64,000 nucleotides of DNA from Hydrogenophilales bacterium 28-61-23 (lineage in GTDB: Bacteria; Pseudomonadota; Gammaproteobacteria; Burkholderiales; Thiobacillaceae), in contig NCGJ01000011.1 in the NCBI GenBank assembly GCA_002281555.1, positions 1-64,000 of the forward strand, read 5' to 3'. Each line of letters opens with the position of its first letter. Position 1 is the first letter of the stretch. The position numbers and the translations under genes are program-made. Below are positions 1 to 8,958 of this stretch, in pieces. Below the pieces are notes generated by a model, which was not told the origin of the DNA, ran no database searches, and saw only the letters and a list, made by a program, of their open reading frames with translations.

Positions 1-61
1 ATAAAACAATACGGCAGCGCTGGCTGAAAGGACAGGAAGTACCCGAGTAGAGAATCATCAT
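1..61 (-). CDS. sspA: Stringent starvation protein A, N-terminal fragment cut by the window edge
   Basis: The reverse strand from position 61 reads MMILYSGTSCPFSQRCRIVL and runs off the window. This matches the start of SspA, a glutathione-S-transferase-fold protein that binds RNA polymerase during stress and starvation, including the Cys-Pro-Phe-Ser segment of the thioredoxin-like fold. It lies 17 bases downstream of petC on the same strand. The order petA-petB-petC-sspA is common in beta- and gammaproteobacteria, which supports the call. Only 20 codons are visible, so nothing can be said about the rest. Either of two adjacent ATG codons (61 or 58) could be the start. Confidence 0.85.
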   Translation of the reverse strand, partial: MMILYSGTSCPFSQRCRIVL

Positions 62-78
62 ATTAAATTACCGTGTGC

Positions 79-810
79 TTAATGCACGTCCTTCCAAAAT
101 TCCTTCTTGAGGTAGAAGGCGACTACATAAAAAATACTGAGAAACAAGAGTACGGCAAGCCCTATCCGCATGCGATCGCCCTGAGCAGGCTCGCCGACCC
201 AATTGAGATAATTAGTCAAATCACCGACAAGCGCGTCGTATTCGGCTTGAGTAAGTTTGCCGGGTTTGGCCAATTCGAAACGGTCGATGACATGATGCTC
301 TTTGCCATCCTCGCTCTTTTCGGTGCGGTAAATCGGCACCATGTGCCCCTGCAATTCCTGCATCACATGGGGCATACCGACTTTGTCGAACACGGTGTTG
401 TTCCAACCGGTAGGCCGGCTGTCATCGCGATAAAAACTGCGCAGATAGGTGTAGACCCAATCAGCGCCACGCGAGCGAGTAATCACTGACAAATCAGGCG
501 GCGGCGCGCCAAACCATGCTTTTGCATCGGCTTTGCGCATAGCCACCTGCATCGTTTCACCCGGCTTCTCGGCTGCGTAAAGCAAATTATCCTTAATCTG
601 CGCTTCAGTCAGGCCAATGTCCTGCATGCGGTTGTAGCGCATGTAGCTGGCGCTATGGCAGTTAAGGCAGTAATTCACAAACACTCGCGCTCCGCGCTGG
701 AGAGATTCCTGATCGTGCAAATTAACCGGAGCATGATCCAGATGGATTTCAGCACCGGATGCAAACGCCATCGCCGGGAACAGGAACAAACCTAAAAGAA
801 GCTTTTTCAT
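79..810 (-). CDS. petC: Ubiquinol-cytochrome c reductase, cytochrome c1 subunit
   Basis: This is the cytochrome c1 subunit of the bc1 complex (complex III), which passes electrons from the Rieske centre to soluble cytochrome c in the periplasm. A signal peptide (MKKLLLGLFLFPAMAFA) is followed by the haem c motif CLNCH at about residue 50. The C-terminus has one membrane anchor (AVLLFLSIFYVVAFYL) with a charged tail. The ATG at 810 is chosen because it directly precedes the signal peptide and overlaps the petB stop as ATGA. A longer frame to 861 exists but would precede the signal peptide. Length (243 residues) is normal for the family. Confidence 0.95.
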   Translation of the reverse strand: MKKLLLGLFLFPAMAFASGAEIHLDHAPVNLHDQESLQRGARVFVNYCLNCHSASYMRYNRMQDIGLTEAQIKDNLLYAAEKPGETMQVAMRKADAKAWFGAPPPDLSVITRSRGADWVYTYLRSFYRDDSRPTGWNNTVFDKVGMPHVMQELQGHMVPIYRTEKSEDGKEHHVIDRFELAKPGKLTQAEYDALVGDLTNYLNWVGEPAQGDRMRIGLAVLLFLSIFYVVAFYLKKEFWKDVH

Positions 811-2030
811 TGTGTCACCCTTTCCGGAACAGGCTTGGTTACATCGTTTTTTGTATACCAAGGCATGAGCAGGAAAAATGCAAAATAAACCACAGACAAT
901 ATCTGTGAAATCAAAGTGTAAAGCGGTGTTGCGGGAAGAACGCCCAGTATTCCCAACCCAATAAATGCCAGCACGAACAGCGCCAGTGCAATCTTGAATT
1001 TCGGGCCACGGTAGCGAATGGATTTCACCGGCGACTTATCCAGCCAAGGCAGCGCAAAGAATATCAGCACAGCAACCCCCATGGCGGCAACGCCAGGAAA
1101 CTGAGATCCCATGATCGGCGGGATGGCCCGGAGAATCGCGTAATACGGGGTAAAGTACCAGACAGGCGCAATATGCACCGGCGTCTTCAAGGAGTCGGCT
1201 GGAACAAAGTTATTTGCCTCGAGGAAGTACCCCCCCATTTCCGGGGCAAAGAACAGGATGGCGGTAAACACCATCATGAACACGACCACGCCCAGAATGT
1301 CTTTTACCGTGTAATAAGGATGGAACGGTATGCCATCAAGCGGATGTCCATCCTCGCCTTTAAGTTTTTTGATTTCAATGCCGTCTGGATTATTCGACCC
1401 CACCTCGTGCAACGCCACCAGGTGCGCCGCAACCAAGCCAAGCAAAACAATGGGCAGGGCAATAACATGGAAAGCAAAAAAACGATTAAGCGTGGCATCG
1501 CCAATCACATAATCGCCCCGAATCCACTCGGACAGATCATTGCCAATAAATGGAACTGCGGCAAACAGATTAATAATCACCTGCGCGCCCCAATATGACA
1601 TTTGCCCCCATGGCAACAGGTAGCCCATAAAAGCCTCACCCATCAGCACCAGGTAAATAATCACCCCGAAAATCCAGATCAATTCCCGTGGCTGACGATA
1701 CGAGCCGTAAATCAACCCACGGAACATATGCAGATAGACCACCACAAAGAACATGGATGCGCCTGTGGAGTGGATATATCGAATCAACCATCCGAAATCC
1801 ACATCCCGCATAATATATTCAACCGATGCGAAAGCCAGCGCCGCATCCGGCTTGTAATGCATGGTCAAGAAAATCCCGGACACAATCTGGATTACCAACA
1901 CCAGGAGCGCCAACGAACCGAAGAAATACCAGAAGTTGAAATTCCTCGGCGCGTAATACTCGGACAAATGTTCCTTGTATAAGGACGTAATCGGGAAACG
2001 TTCATCAACCCAATTCAACAGCTTTTCCAT
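807..2030 (-). CDS. petB: Ubiquinol-cytochrome c reductase, cytochrome b subunit
   Basis: This is the eight-helix membrane subunit of complex III that carries haems bL and bH and the quinol oxidation and quinone reduction sites. The 407-residue protein shows the conserved helix segments of cytochrome b, including GYLLPWGQMSYWGAQVI and, in the Qo region, the family PEWY element altered to PVWYF (within HIAPVWYFTPYYAILR). The histidine pairs that ligate the haems lie in the helices around residues 85-100 and 190-205. It sits 20 bases after petA and overlaps petC by four bases, so the three genes are one operon. Confidence 0.96.
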   Translation of the reverse strand: MEKLLNWVDERFPITSLYKEHLSEYYAPRNFNFWYFFGSLALLVLVIQIVSGIFLTMHYKPDAALAFASVEYIMRDVDFGWLIRYIHSTGASMFFVVVYLHMFRGLIYGSYRQPRELIWIFGVIIYLVLMGEAFMGYLLPWGQMSYWGAQVIINLFAAVPFIGNDLSEWIRGDYVIGDATLNRFFAFHVIALPIVLLGLVAAHLVALHEVGSNNPDGIEIKKLKGEDGHPLDGIPFHPYYTVKDILGVVVFMMVFTAILFFAPEMGGYFLEANNFVPADSLKTPVHIAPVWYFTPYYAILRAIPPIMGSQFPGVAAMGVAVLIFFALPWLDKSPVKSIRYRGPKFKIALALFVLAFIGLGILGVLPATPLYTLISQILSVVYFAFFLLMPWYTKNDVTKPVPERVTQ

Positions 2031-2050
2031 CGTTTAAGCCTCTCTGACTA

Positions 2051-2650
2051 TCAAACAGCCGCACCTTGGTCATCACCGATCAGCACACGAGTCTCTGACA
2101 GATACTTGTGCGGAGGGATTACCAAGTTGGTGGGAGCTGGTGAACCGTTGAAAACCCGTGCGGCCAGATCAAAGCGCGACCCATGGCATGGACAGAACCA
2201 CCCGCCAACCCATTCCGGCCCCAGGTCTGCCGGAGCGATTTCGCTACGATATGAAGGCGAGCAACCAAGGTGCGTGCAGATGCCCACCACAATCAAGTAC
2301 TGAGGCTTGATTGATCGAGTCGGGTTTTTACAATATTCGGGCTGCTGGCTAATTGTTTCGGAAGTGGGGTCAGTCAGCTTGCCATCGTGCTTGGAAAGCA
2401 AATCCAGCATTTCTTTCGTTCGATTCACCACCCAAACAGGCTTGCCACGCCATTCCACAGCCAACTGCATGCCGGGCTCGACCTTACTCAAGTCGACCTC
2501 TATCGGCGCCCCAGCAGCCTTCGCGCGAGCACTGGGCAACATACTCATAACAAATGGGGTCGCCGCGGTGAGAGCGGCAACCCCCCCCACGGCTGATGTC
2601 AACGTCACCATAAATCGGCGTTTGGAAGTGTCTACGCTCAGGTTACTCAT
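2051..2650 (-). CDS. petA: Ubiquinol-cytochrome c reductase, Rieske iron-sulfur subunit
   Basis: This is the Rieske [2Fe-2S] protein of complex III. The two cluster-binding boxes CTHLGC and CPCHGS are present, with the usual Cys-His ligands and the disulfide cysteines. The N-terminus carries a KRRF sequence and a hydrophobic stretch, a twin-arginine-like signal anchor that holds the protein in the membrane while the head domain faces the periplasm. The ATG at 2650 gives 199 residues, a typical length; an upstream frame to 2755 has no family features. It is the first gene of the petABC operon and is transcribed away from the protease gene at 2862. Confidence 0.96.
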   Translation of the reverse strand: MSNLSVDTSKRRFMVTLTSAVGGVAALTAATPFVMSMLPSARAKAAGAPIEVDLSKVEPGMQLAVEWRGKPVWVVNRTKEMLDLLSKHDGKLTDPTSETISQQPEYCKNPTRSIKPQYLIVVGICTHLGCSPSYRSEIAPADLGPEWVGGWFCPCHGSRFDLAARVFNGSPAPTNLVIPPHKYLSETRVLIGDDQGAAV

Positions 2651-2861
2651 TACGTCTGCCCTGCCTGTGGAAATAATTTCATGTACGTACCCATATGGCA
2701 CATGCCGGCAAAACCAGACATTCCGGTCAAGTTCACAACTTTGCCGACACAACAAAAGCCGACATTTTACAGATAAATATCGCTGAACTTAAAGCCTGAC
2801 TGTCACAATAACGCGCTGCGCTAGAATTCGCCTGTTCCGACTTGCTCGTTTACAAGCGCAC
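2651..2861. promoter_or_regulatory. Divergent intergenic region between petA and the DegS/DegQ-type protease
   Basis: This 211-base gap separates two genes read in opposite directions, so it should hold promoters for both the bc1 operon and the protease. It is richer in A and T than the genes on either side. I could not assign -35/-10 elements with confidence. Confidence 0.5.
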
Positions 2862-4025
2862 ATGCATAAGTTCTGGCTTCTCTTTGCTCAATTTATCGCC
2901 GCTCTGGCAGTCCTCGCCGCGGCACTGTTTGCGATAGATCGGCTCGTCCCGGGACTGCTCCCTTTCGAAGGTTCCGCCGTCACGATTCGGCAAGTCAGCA
3001 ACAACGGATCAGCGCGCTCCATTTCCACTTATGCGGATGCCGCCGCGAAATCGTTGCCGTCCGTTGTCAACATATTCACCAGCAAGCAAGTTCGCGCTCA
3101 ACGCAACCCACTGATGGACGACCCCTTTTTCCGTCGTTACTTCGGGGATCGATTCGCCGCCGAAAATCGGCCGCAGCGCGTATCCAATCTCGGGTCTGGC
3201 GTCATCGTCAGTGAAGACGGGTTTATTTTAACCAACCACCATGTGGTCGAGGCTGCCGATGAGATCCAGGTTTCGCTGCCCGACGGCAAGACTCTGGAAG
3301 CCGAAGTCGTGGGAACCGATCCGGAAACCGATTTGGCGGTTCTGAAGGTCAAGCGCAAGGCCCTGCCCGCAATCACCTTCGCCAGTAACGACAGTCAGCG
3401 CGTAGGCGACGTTGTACTTGCCATCGGCAATCCTTTTGGCGTTGGCCAGACCGTAACCATGGGAATCGTATCGGCGCTGGGGCGCAGCCATCTCGGCATC
3501 AACACTTTTGAGAATTACATCCAGACCGATGCGGCCATCAACCCAGGCAACTCGGGCGGCGCCTTGGTCGATGGCGCCGGCAATCTGGTCGGCGTCAATA
3601 CAGCCATATTCTCCCGATCGGGCGGCAACCTTGGCATTGGCTTCGCAATTCCTGTTTCCATCGTGCGCCAAGTCATGCAGGAAATCATCTCGAATGGGTC
3701 TGTCACGCGTGGTTGGGTTGGCATCGAAGTCCAGGAAATCAGCCCGGAAATCGCCGAATCTTTCGCCCTGAAATCGACTACGGGTGCACTCATAGCGGGC
3801 GTGCTGCGCAATGGCCCCGCCGATCGGGCCGGCATCCGTCCTGGCGATGTCCTGATCTCCGTCAGCGGCAAACCTGTCATCGACTCATCCTCACTACTCA
3901 GCCTGATTGCGGGCTTGCCGCCAGGCAAAGTCGTGCAACTGCGCCTGATCCGGGAACAAACTGAAATGCAGTTCATGGTTGCCATAGAAAAACGCCCGCC
4001 AATGCGGCAGACAGCCCACCAATAG
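2862..4025 (+). CDS. Trypsin-like serine protease with one PDZ domain (DegS/DegQ/AlgW type)
   Basis: This is an HtrA-family periplasmic protease, anchored by one N-terminal membrane helix (residues about 5-25). The catalytic triad is visible: His127 in TNHHVV, Asp157 in PETDLAV and Ser231 in GNSGGAL. A single PDZ domain follows (about 275-375). One PDZ domain plus an uncleaved anchor is the DegS/AlgW layout; these proteases sense misfolded outer-membrane proteins and start the sigma-E response by cutting RseA. Which DegS or DegQ role it has cannot be decided here, as no rseA lies nearby. The 387-residue length fits the family. Confidence 0.9.
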   Translation: MHKFWLLFAQFIAALAVLAAALFAIDRLVPGLLPFEGSAVTIRQVSNNGSARSISTYADAAAKSLPSVVNIFTSKQVRAQRNPLMDDPFFRRYFGDRFAAENRPQRVSNLGSGVIVSEDGFILTNHHVVEAADEIQVSLPDGKTLEAEVVGTDPETDLAVLKVKRKALPAITFASNDSQRVGDVVLAIGNPFGVGQTVTMGIVSALGRSHLGINTFENYIQTDAAINPGNSGGALVDGAGNLVGVNTAIFSRSGGNLGIGFAIPVSIVRQVMQEIISNGSVTRGWVGIEVQEISPEIAESFALKSTTGALIAGVLRNGPADRAGIRPGDVLISVSGKPVIDSSSLLSLIAGLPPGKVVQLRLIREQTEMQFMVAIEKRPPMRQTAHQ

Positions 4026-4132
4026 CCAGTCCATCCAGAATCTTCAGACGCACGGCTCCGAGACACTGGGCCCAAGTGCTCAAGTTTTGAGGCGATAGAC
4101 CGATACAGCCAGCCTGATGCAAGGAGTGCCTA

Positions 4133-5197
4133 ATGCGGATCGTGATCGTCGACGACAACAACGTTAACCTGAAGCTCATGGAGAGCCTGGTGACACGCGC
4201 GAGCGCCGAATATCAGCCACTCGCCTTTCAGGATTCCGCGGAGGGCTTGGCCTGGTGCCTCGGCAATGCTGCCGACTTGATCATCGTCGACTACATGATG
4301 CCCGCTCCGGATGGCCTGGAATTCATTCGCCGTTATCGGGCACGCCCCGAAAACGGCGACATCCCGATGTTGATGATTACCGCCGACCATGAAAAAGAAA
4401 CCCGTTACGCGGCGCTCGAAGCGGGTGCCAACGATTTTCTGACCAAGCCGATCGACAACGCGGAGTTTCGAGCCCGGCTGCGCAACATGATGGCCTTGCG
4501 GCGCAGCCAGAAAGCGCTTGCCGACCGGGCCGCCTGGCTAGCCGAAAAAGTGGCTGAAGCGACCAGCGAAATCCTTGATCGGGAACATGAAATGATCACC
4601 CGCCTGTCCCGCGCGGCCGAGTTCCGCGACCCGGAGACCGGCGCGCACATTCAACGCATGTCCAACTATTCACAGCTCATCGCCAACCAGTTAGGCCTGC
4701 CCAAAGCGGAACAGGAAATCATTCTGCGCGCCGCCCCGATGCACGATGTCGGCAAGATCGCGATTCCCGATCACATCCTGCTCAAGCCCGGAAAACTCGA
4801 TGAAGCCGAATTCGCCATCATGAAAACGCATGCCGAAAAAGGCTACGAGATTCTGCGCGGAAGTCGCTCGAACCTGCTTGATGTCGCCGCGGTCATCGCC
4901 CGCAGTCATCATGAAAAAATCGATGGCAGCGGTTATCCGCTTGGATTGAAAGGCGACGACATCCCCCTGCATGGACGCATTGTCGCGGTCGCCGACGTAT
5001 TCGACGCGCTGACCACTGAACGCCCTTACAAAAAAGCCTGGGAAGTCGAGCGTGCACTGGCGTTTTTGCGCACCGGTTCCGGCTCGCATTTCGACCCGCA
5101 ATGCGTCGACGCCTTTCTTACCCGAATCGATGACGCATTAATCATCCGGCGCAGTTTCCAGGATGCGGCTCCCCACATGGCTCATTTGGTCGATTGA
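4133..5197 (+). CDS. Response regulator with HD-GYP c-di-GMP phosphodiesterase output
   Basis: An N-terminal receiver domain (residues about 1-120, phosphoacceptor Asp in LIIVDYMMP) is joined by a short helical linker to an HD-GYP domain (about 155-340). The catalytic HD is in [12 protein letters not shown] and the GYP signature in GSGYPLGL, so hydrolysis of cyclic di-GMP is expected. This is the RpfG layout. An AAGGAG ribosome site precedes the ATG. The gene heads a tightly packed operon with a binding protein, two hybrid kinases and an H-NOX protein, which suggests that those kinases phosphorylate it. In Shewanella, an HD-GYP regulator (HnoD/HnoB system) also acts downstream of H-NOX. Confidence 0.92.
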   Translation: MRIVIVDDNNVNLKLMESLVTRASAEYQPLAFQDSAEGLAWCLGNAADLIIVDYMMPAPDGLEFIRRYRARPENGDIPMLMITADHEKETRYAALEAGANDFLTKPIDNAEFRARLRNMMALRRSQKALADRAAWLAEKVAEATSEILDREHEMITRLSRAAEFRDPETGAHIQRMSNYSQLIANQLGLPKAEQEIILRAAPMHDVGKIAIPDHILLKPGKLDEAEFAIMKTHAEKGYEILRGSRSNLLDVAAVIARSHHEKIDGSGYPLGLKGDDIPLHGRIVAVADVFDALTTERPYKKAWEVERALAFLRTGSGSHFDPQCVDAFLTRIDDALIIRRSFQDAAPHMAHLVD

Positions 5198-5201
5198 AAT
5201 A

Positions 5202-6050
5202 ATGCCCAGCTCACTCAGTTTCTTCGCCAGAGCCGCGGCATTTGCCGGGTTGGTTTTGATCGCGTTGCTACCCATGCGGGCTATAGGCGCAAGCCAGATA
5301 TTCACCCTATCCGTCGTACCGCAATTCACCTCCGTGGATATCGGCCTGCGTTGGACGCCCTTGCTAAAAAGACTGGAAGCGGAAACCGGTTATGGCTTCC
5401 AACTCCGCCTGATCGACAACACCCCCAAATTCGAGGCCGACTTCCAGGCCGGCGTTCCGGACCTGGTTTACCTCAACCCCTATCACATGCTCATGGCTTC
5501 GAAAGCACAAGGCTATGTCCCGCTTGTGCGCGGCGCCATTCCGTTGCACGGAATTCTGGTTTGCGACAAGAACAGCCCGATCAAAGATCTTTCCGATCTC
5601 AATGGCAAGACGCTGGCCTTCCCCTCCCCGAATGCGTTTGGTGCCTCACTCTATATGCGCGCGCTGCTGGTCGAAAAAGAAGGCATCCACTTCACGCCAA
5701 CCTATGTCGGTACGCACCAGAATGTATTTCGACACGTGATCTTGGGAGAAGCCGCCGCCGGCGGCGGCATCAGCGCCACGCTGGAAAAAGAACCCGCTTC
5801 AATACAAGACAGGCTGAACATTCTTTACACCACGCCCGGCGTTGCGCCGCACCCACTCGCGGCTCACCCCAGAGTGCCGCAGGAAGCGCGCAAGAAAATC
5901 AGCGCCGCTTTGCTCAAACTCAACCAGAACGCGGCCGGACAAAAAATGCTGGCCGATGTCGAGCTCGACAAAGTCGTCAACGCAAATTATGCAAATGACT
6001 ATCTGCCTCTGGGAAAACTGAATCTCGAACGCCACGTCATTGCCAAATAG
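5202..6050 (+). CDS. PhnD-like periplasmic phosphate/phosphonate-type binding protein
   Basis: This belongs to the PhnD/SsuA/TauA-like periplasmic binding family. The signal peptide covers residues 1-29 (ending MRAIGA). The body has the family's typical segments, such as DLVYLNPYHML and NGKTLAFPSPNAFGASLYMRALL. The ATG at 5202 is chosen because it starts the signal peptide and lies five bases after the HD-GYP stop; a frame from 5163 would overlap that gene. No ABC permease or ATPase is near. The next gene is a membrane histidine kinase 12 bases downstream, so the protein more likely delivers a ligand signal to that kinase than feeds a transporter. The ligand is unknown. Confidence 0.85.
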   Translation: MPSSLSFFARAAAFAGLVLIALLPMRAIGASQIFTLSVVPQFTSVDIGLRWTPLLKRLEAETGYGFQLRLIDNTPKFEADFQAGVPDLVYLNPYHMLMASKAQGYVPLVRGAIPLHGILVCDKNSPIKDLSDLNGKTLAFPSPNAFGASLYMRALLVEKEGIHFTPTYVGTHQNVFRHVILGEAAAGGGISATLEKEPASIQDRLNILYTTPGVAPHPLAAHPRVPQEARKKISAALLKLNQNAAGQKMLADVELDKVVNANYANDYLPLGKLNLERHVIAK

Positions 6051-6062
6051 GCCAACAAAACT

Positions 6063-8414
6063 GTGCGTTCCCATCCCGCGGGCATAATCCGCCGACTTAT
6101 TCCGCATCAATTCACCGCCCAATTGAGTGCGTTCATGGCGCTCATGCTGGTGTTGAGCATTTCCGCCCACACGCTCTACTTCAGCCTGGAACGGGCCCAA
6201 AAAGAGCAACAACTCATGTTGGAGCGCAGCACCAAGCTCCTGGTCAACCTGGCGATTGCCAGCGTCACCCCTCTTCTGACCCGCGACTACAGTGCCGCGG
6301 AGAAACTTCTACTGCTCTCGGCCTATAGCGATGAAACACGCTCCCTGAATATTTTTGACCGAGTCGGCCATCCAATCAGCCAGGTCATCCATGTCTCAGG
6401 CAAACCAGCCGAAGCGGTTTTCGATATCCGCACTGTGGTTCCGCCAACGGGGCCGACCACTCAACATTTCTGGCTAGACGCGCAAGGCAACAAACTCGAT
6501 TCAATCAACTTCGTGTGGAAAGCCCATCGTTTGGTGATCTGGCATGCCCTTGATGGATACGGCTTCGCTGGCAGCCTGCAAGCTGAGATCAGCACCGAGA
6601 ACCTGAAATCCGATCTTGTTCATATCGTTCTGGATGGCGCATTGGCGGCGACGATTTTCATCGCTTTCAGCGTAACGCTATTGCTGCTCTACCTCAGGCG
6701 ACCGATAGCCACCATACGCGCCTCCGCCAAATTCGCCAGCGAAATGACCCGCCGCCTGGGCGAAAAAATGCCTGACTTCAAAGGCCCGCAAGAAATCGAG
6801 TCCCTAGTTACCTCGCTCAACGACACATCACTTTGGCTTTACGCCAAGGAAATGTCGGTCACCGCCGCGAATCAGCGACTGGAAGCCGTGTTCAGTAACA
6901 TTTCCGACGCCCTGCTGACCATCAACGCCGACGACAGCATCGAAAGCGCCAATCGAGCCGCGCGCGAACTGTTTGGCCGCGAAAAACATGAATTGATTGG
7001 TTTGTCCATCACGGAACTGTTACCGGAATGGCCGGAAATGGCTGCCGCCGAGCAGACGGACAAGCAGTTCATTGAAACCCGGGCAATCACAAAAGACGGC
7101 CACCGCTTCCCGGCCGATGTCACGATTTCCCGCTTCACACTGCATGGCCAGCCTTATCGCATTTTGGTGGCTCGGGATATCACTCAGCGCAAAAAGATCG
7201 AGGAAGCCATGCGCCAGGCGCGCGACGTCGCTGAAAACGCCAACCGCATGAAGAGCGAGTTCCTCGCCAACATGAGCCATGAAATCCGGACGCCGATGAA
7301 CGGCATTATTGGCATGACCGAACTCGTGCTGGAAACCGAACTCGACGCGGAACAACGGGAATATCTCGACATGGCGCACAGCTCGGCGCATCACCTGCTG
7401 ACGATCATCAACGACATACTCGATTTCTCAAAAATCGAAGCCGGCAAACTCTCGATCAGCAACACCACCTTCCAGCTTGCCGATTTACTGCAAGAGACGA
7501 TGCGCGGCCTGGCATTGCGCGCCAAGGAAAAATCCCTGGACCTGACCCTGACCATTGCGCCCGACGTTCCCGACACGATACATGCCGATCCGGTGCGCAT
7601 ACGCCAAGTGCTGACCAACCTGATCGGAAACGCCATCAAGTTTACCGGCAGCGGCACCGTCAGTGTCGATGTCGACCGCGCCGGCTGCGGCCAGGCGCAC
7701 TGCTTGCACATCTGCGTAACCGATACAGGAATTGGCATCGCCCCGGAGAAATTGACCACCGTTTTCGACGCCTTTACCCAGGCGGATGGCTCAATCACTC
7801 GAAACTTCGGCGGCACCGGTCTCGGGCTCACCATCTCGCGCAAGCTGGTCGAACTCATGGGCGGACAAATATGGGTGGAAAGCAAACTCGGGCTGGGCAG
7901 TCGCTTTCACTTGAAACTCCACTATCAGCCCGATGACACATCGGAGATGGCGACGGAACCTGTTCCCAAGCCGCCGCCCAGCTCAAACAAAGCGCTGAAA
8001 ATACTGCTCGCTGAAGACAATGCGGTGAATCGAAAACTCGCCCTCGCGCTCCTGGACAAACTAGGACACCAGACCACCGTTGTGGAAGACGGCGACCAGG
8101 CCATCGCCGCATTCGCGCCCGGCCGATTCGATCTCATCCTGATGGATATCATGATGCCGCGCGTCGACGGTCTTACGGCCATCGCACGCATCCGTGAAAG
8201 TGAAAGGGGGCAAAACAGTACGAAAACCGCGGACACCTCATCCAGCGTTCCCATCATCGCTCTTACCGCCCATGCCCTGGAGGGTGACCGCGAGCGTTTC
8301 CTGGCGCTGGGAGCGAATGGCCATGTTGCAAAACCGATCCGCTTCGAAGAGCTCAAGTCGGCAATACAGGCAGCCGTTAACCCTGTCTCAAGTCAAACTG
8401 GAGACGCCGCGTGA
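6063..8414 (+). CDS. Membrane hybrid histidine kinase with PAS and receiver domains
   Basis: A GTG start gives 783 residues. Two membrane helices (about 17-37 and 195-217) enclose a periplasmic sensor region of about 155 residues. A PAS domain (about 270-385), HisKA (phospho-His in [11 protein letters not shown]), HATPase_c with the GTGLGLT box, and a receiver domain (about 645-770, Asp in LILMDIMMP) follow. The periplasmic domain could read the PhnD-like protein encoded just upstream. The stop overlaps the GTG of the H-NOX gene (GTGA), so the two are probably translated together. No Hpt is present here; the next kinase in the operon carries one. Confidence 0.92.
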   Translation: MRSHPAGIIRRLIPHQFTAQLSAFMALMLVLSISAHTLYFSLERAQKEQQLMLERSTKLLVNLAIASVTPLLTRDYSAAEKLLLLSAYSDETRSLNIFDRVGHPISQVIHVSGKPAEAVFDIRTVVPPTGPTTQHFWLDAQGNKLDSINFVWKAHRLVIWHALDGYGFAGSLQAEISTENLKSDLVHIVLDGALAATIFIAFSVTLLLLYLRRPIATIRASAKFASEMTRRLGEKMPDFKGPQEIESLVTSLNDTSLWLYAKEMSVTAANQRLEAVFSNISDALLTINADDSIESANRAARELFGREKHELIGLSITELLPEWPEMAAAEQTDKQFIETRAITKDGHRFPADVTISRFTLHGQPYRILVARDITQRKKIEEAMRQARDVAENANRMKSEFLANMSHEIRTPMNGIIGMTELVLETELDAEQREYLDMAHSSAHHLLTIINDILDFSKIEAGKLSISNTTFQLADLLQETMRGLALRAKEKSLDLTLTIAPDVPDTIHADPVRIRQVLTNLIGNAIKFTGSGTVSVDVDRAGCGQAHCLHICVTDTGIGIAPEKLTTVFDAFTQADGSITRNFGGTGLGLTISRKLVELMGGQIWVESKLGLGSRFHLKLHYQPDDTSEMATEPVPKPPPSSNKALKILLAEDNAVNRKLALALLDKLGHQTTVVEDGDQAIAAFAPGRFDLILMDIMMPRVDGLTAIARIRESERGQNSTKTADTSSSVPIIALTAHALEGDRERFLALGANGHVAKPIRFEELKSAIQAAVNPVSSQTGDAA

Positions 8415-8953
8415 AAGGCCTGGTATTCACCGAACTGATGGAGATGATCGAGGCGTCCTGGTCACTGGACATGGTGGACGCCATCATCGCCCGTTCGAAG
8501 GTTGCATCCGGCGGTGCATACACAGCGGCGGGCGCCTACCCACACGAGGAAATGGTCGCCCTGCTGGTCGCGCTCTCGGAAGAAACCAAAGTGCCGGTAC
8601 CCGATCTGGCGCTCGCGTTCGGTCGACACCTTTTTGGGCGATTTGCCATTGCCTACCCGCGCTTTTTCCAGGCTGGCACAGACACCCTTCAATTTCTGGG
8701 TGGCATTGAAGGCAACATTCATGCCGAAGTCAGCAAACTCTACCCGGACGCCGAATTACCGACCTTCGAAGTCGACACCGCCCCCGGCCAACTGACTCTG
8801 ACCTACTTTTCCAATCACCCATCCGCCGACCTCGCGCAAGGTCTGATCGAAGGCTGTATCGCCCACTTTGGCGAAAAAATCACGCTGCGGCGCGAACCCG
8901 CGCCACAACAATCGGGCGCACAAGCCCGCTTCGTGCTGAACCAGCAGGAATAA
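8411..8953 (+). CDS. H-NOX (haem NO/O2-binding) sensor protein
   Basis: The 180-residue protein begins [14 protein letters not shown], the usual start of stand-alone bacterial H-NOX proteins, which bind NO on a haem and inhibit or activate a partner kinase. His104 in GNIHAEVSKLYP sits where the proximal haem ligand is expected, and Pro117 lies where the conserved haem-distorting proline is. The Y-x-S-x-R motif that contacts the haem propionates reads Y132-F-S-N-H136, so the arginine is replaced by histidine. A GTG start overlaps the upstream kinase; the next kinase starts five bases after the stop. The operon strongly suggests a kinase partner. Confidence 0.88.
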   Translation: MKGLVFTELMEMIEASWSLDMVDAIIARSKVASGGAYTAAGAYPHEEMVALLVALSEETKVPVPDLALAFGRHLFGRFAIAYPRFFQAGTDTLQFLGGIEGNIHAEVSKLYPDAELPTFEVDTAPGQLTLTYFSNHPSADLAQGLIEGCIAHFGEKITLRREPAPQQSGAQARFVLNQQE

Positions 8954-8958
8954 AAACA

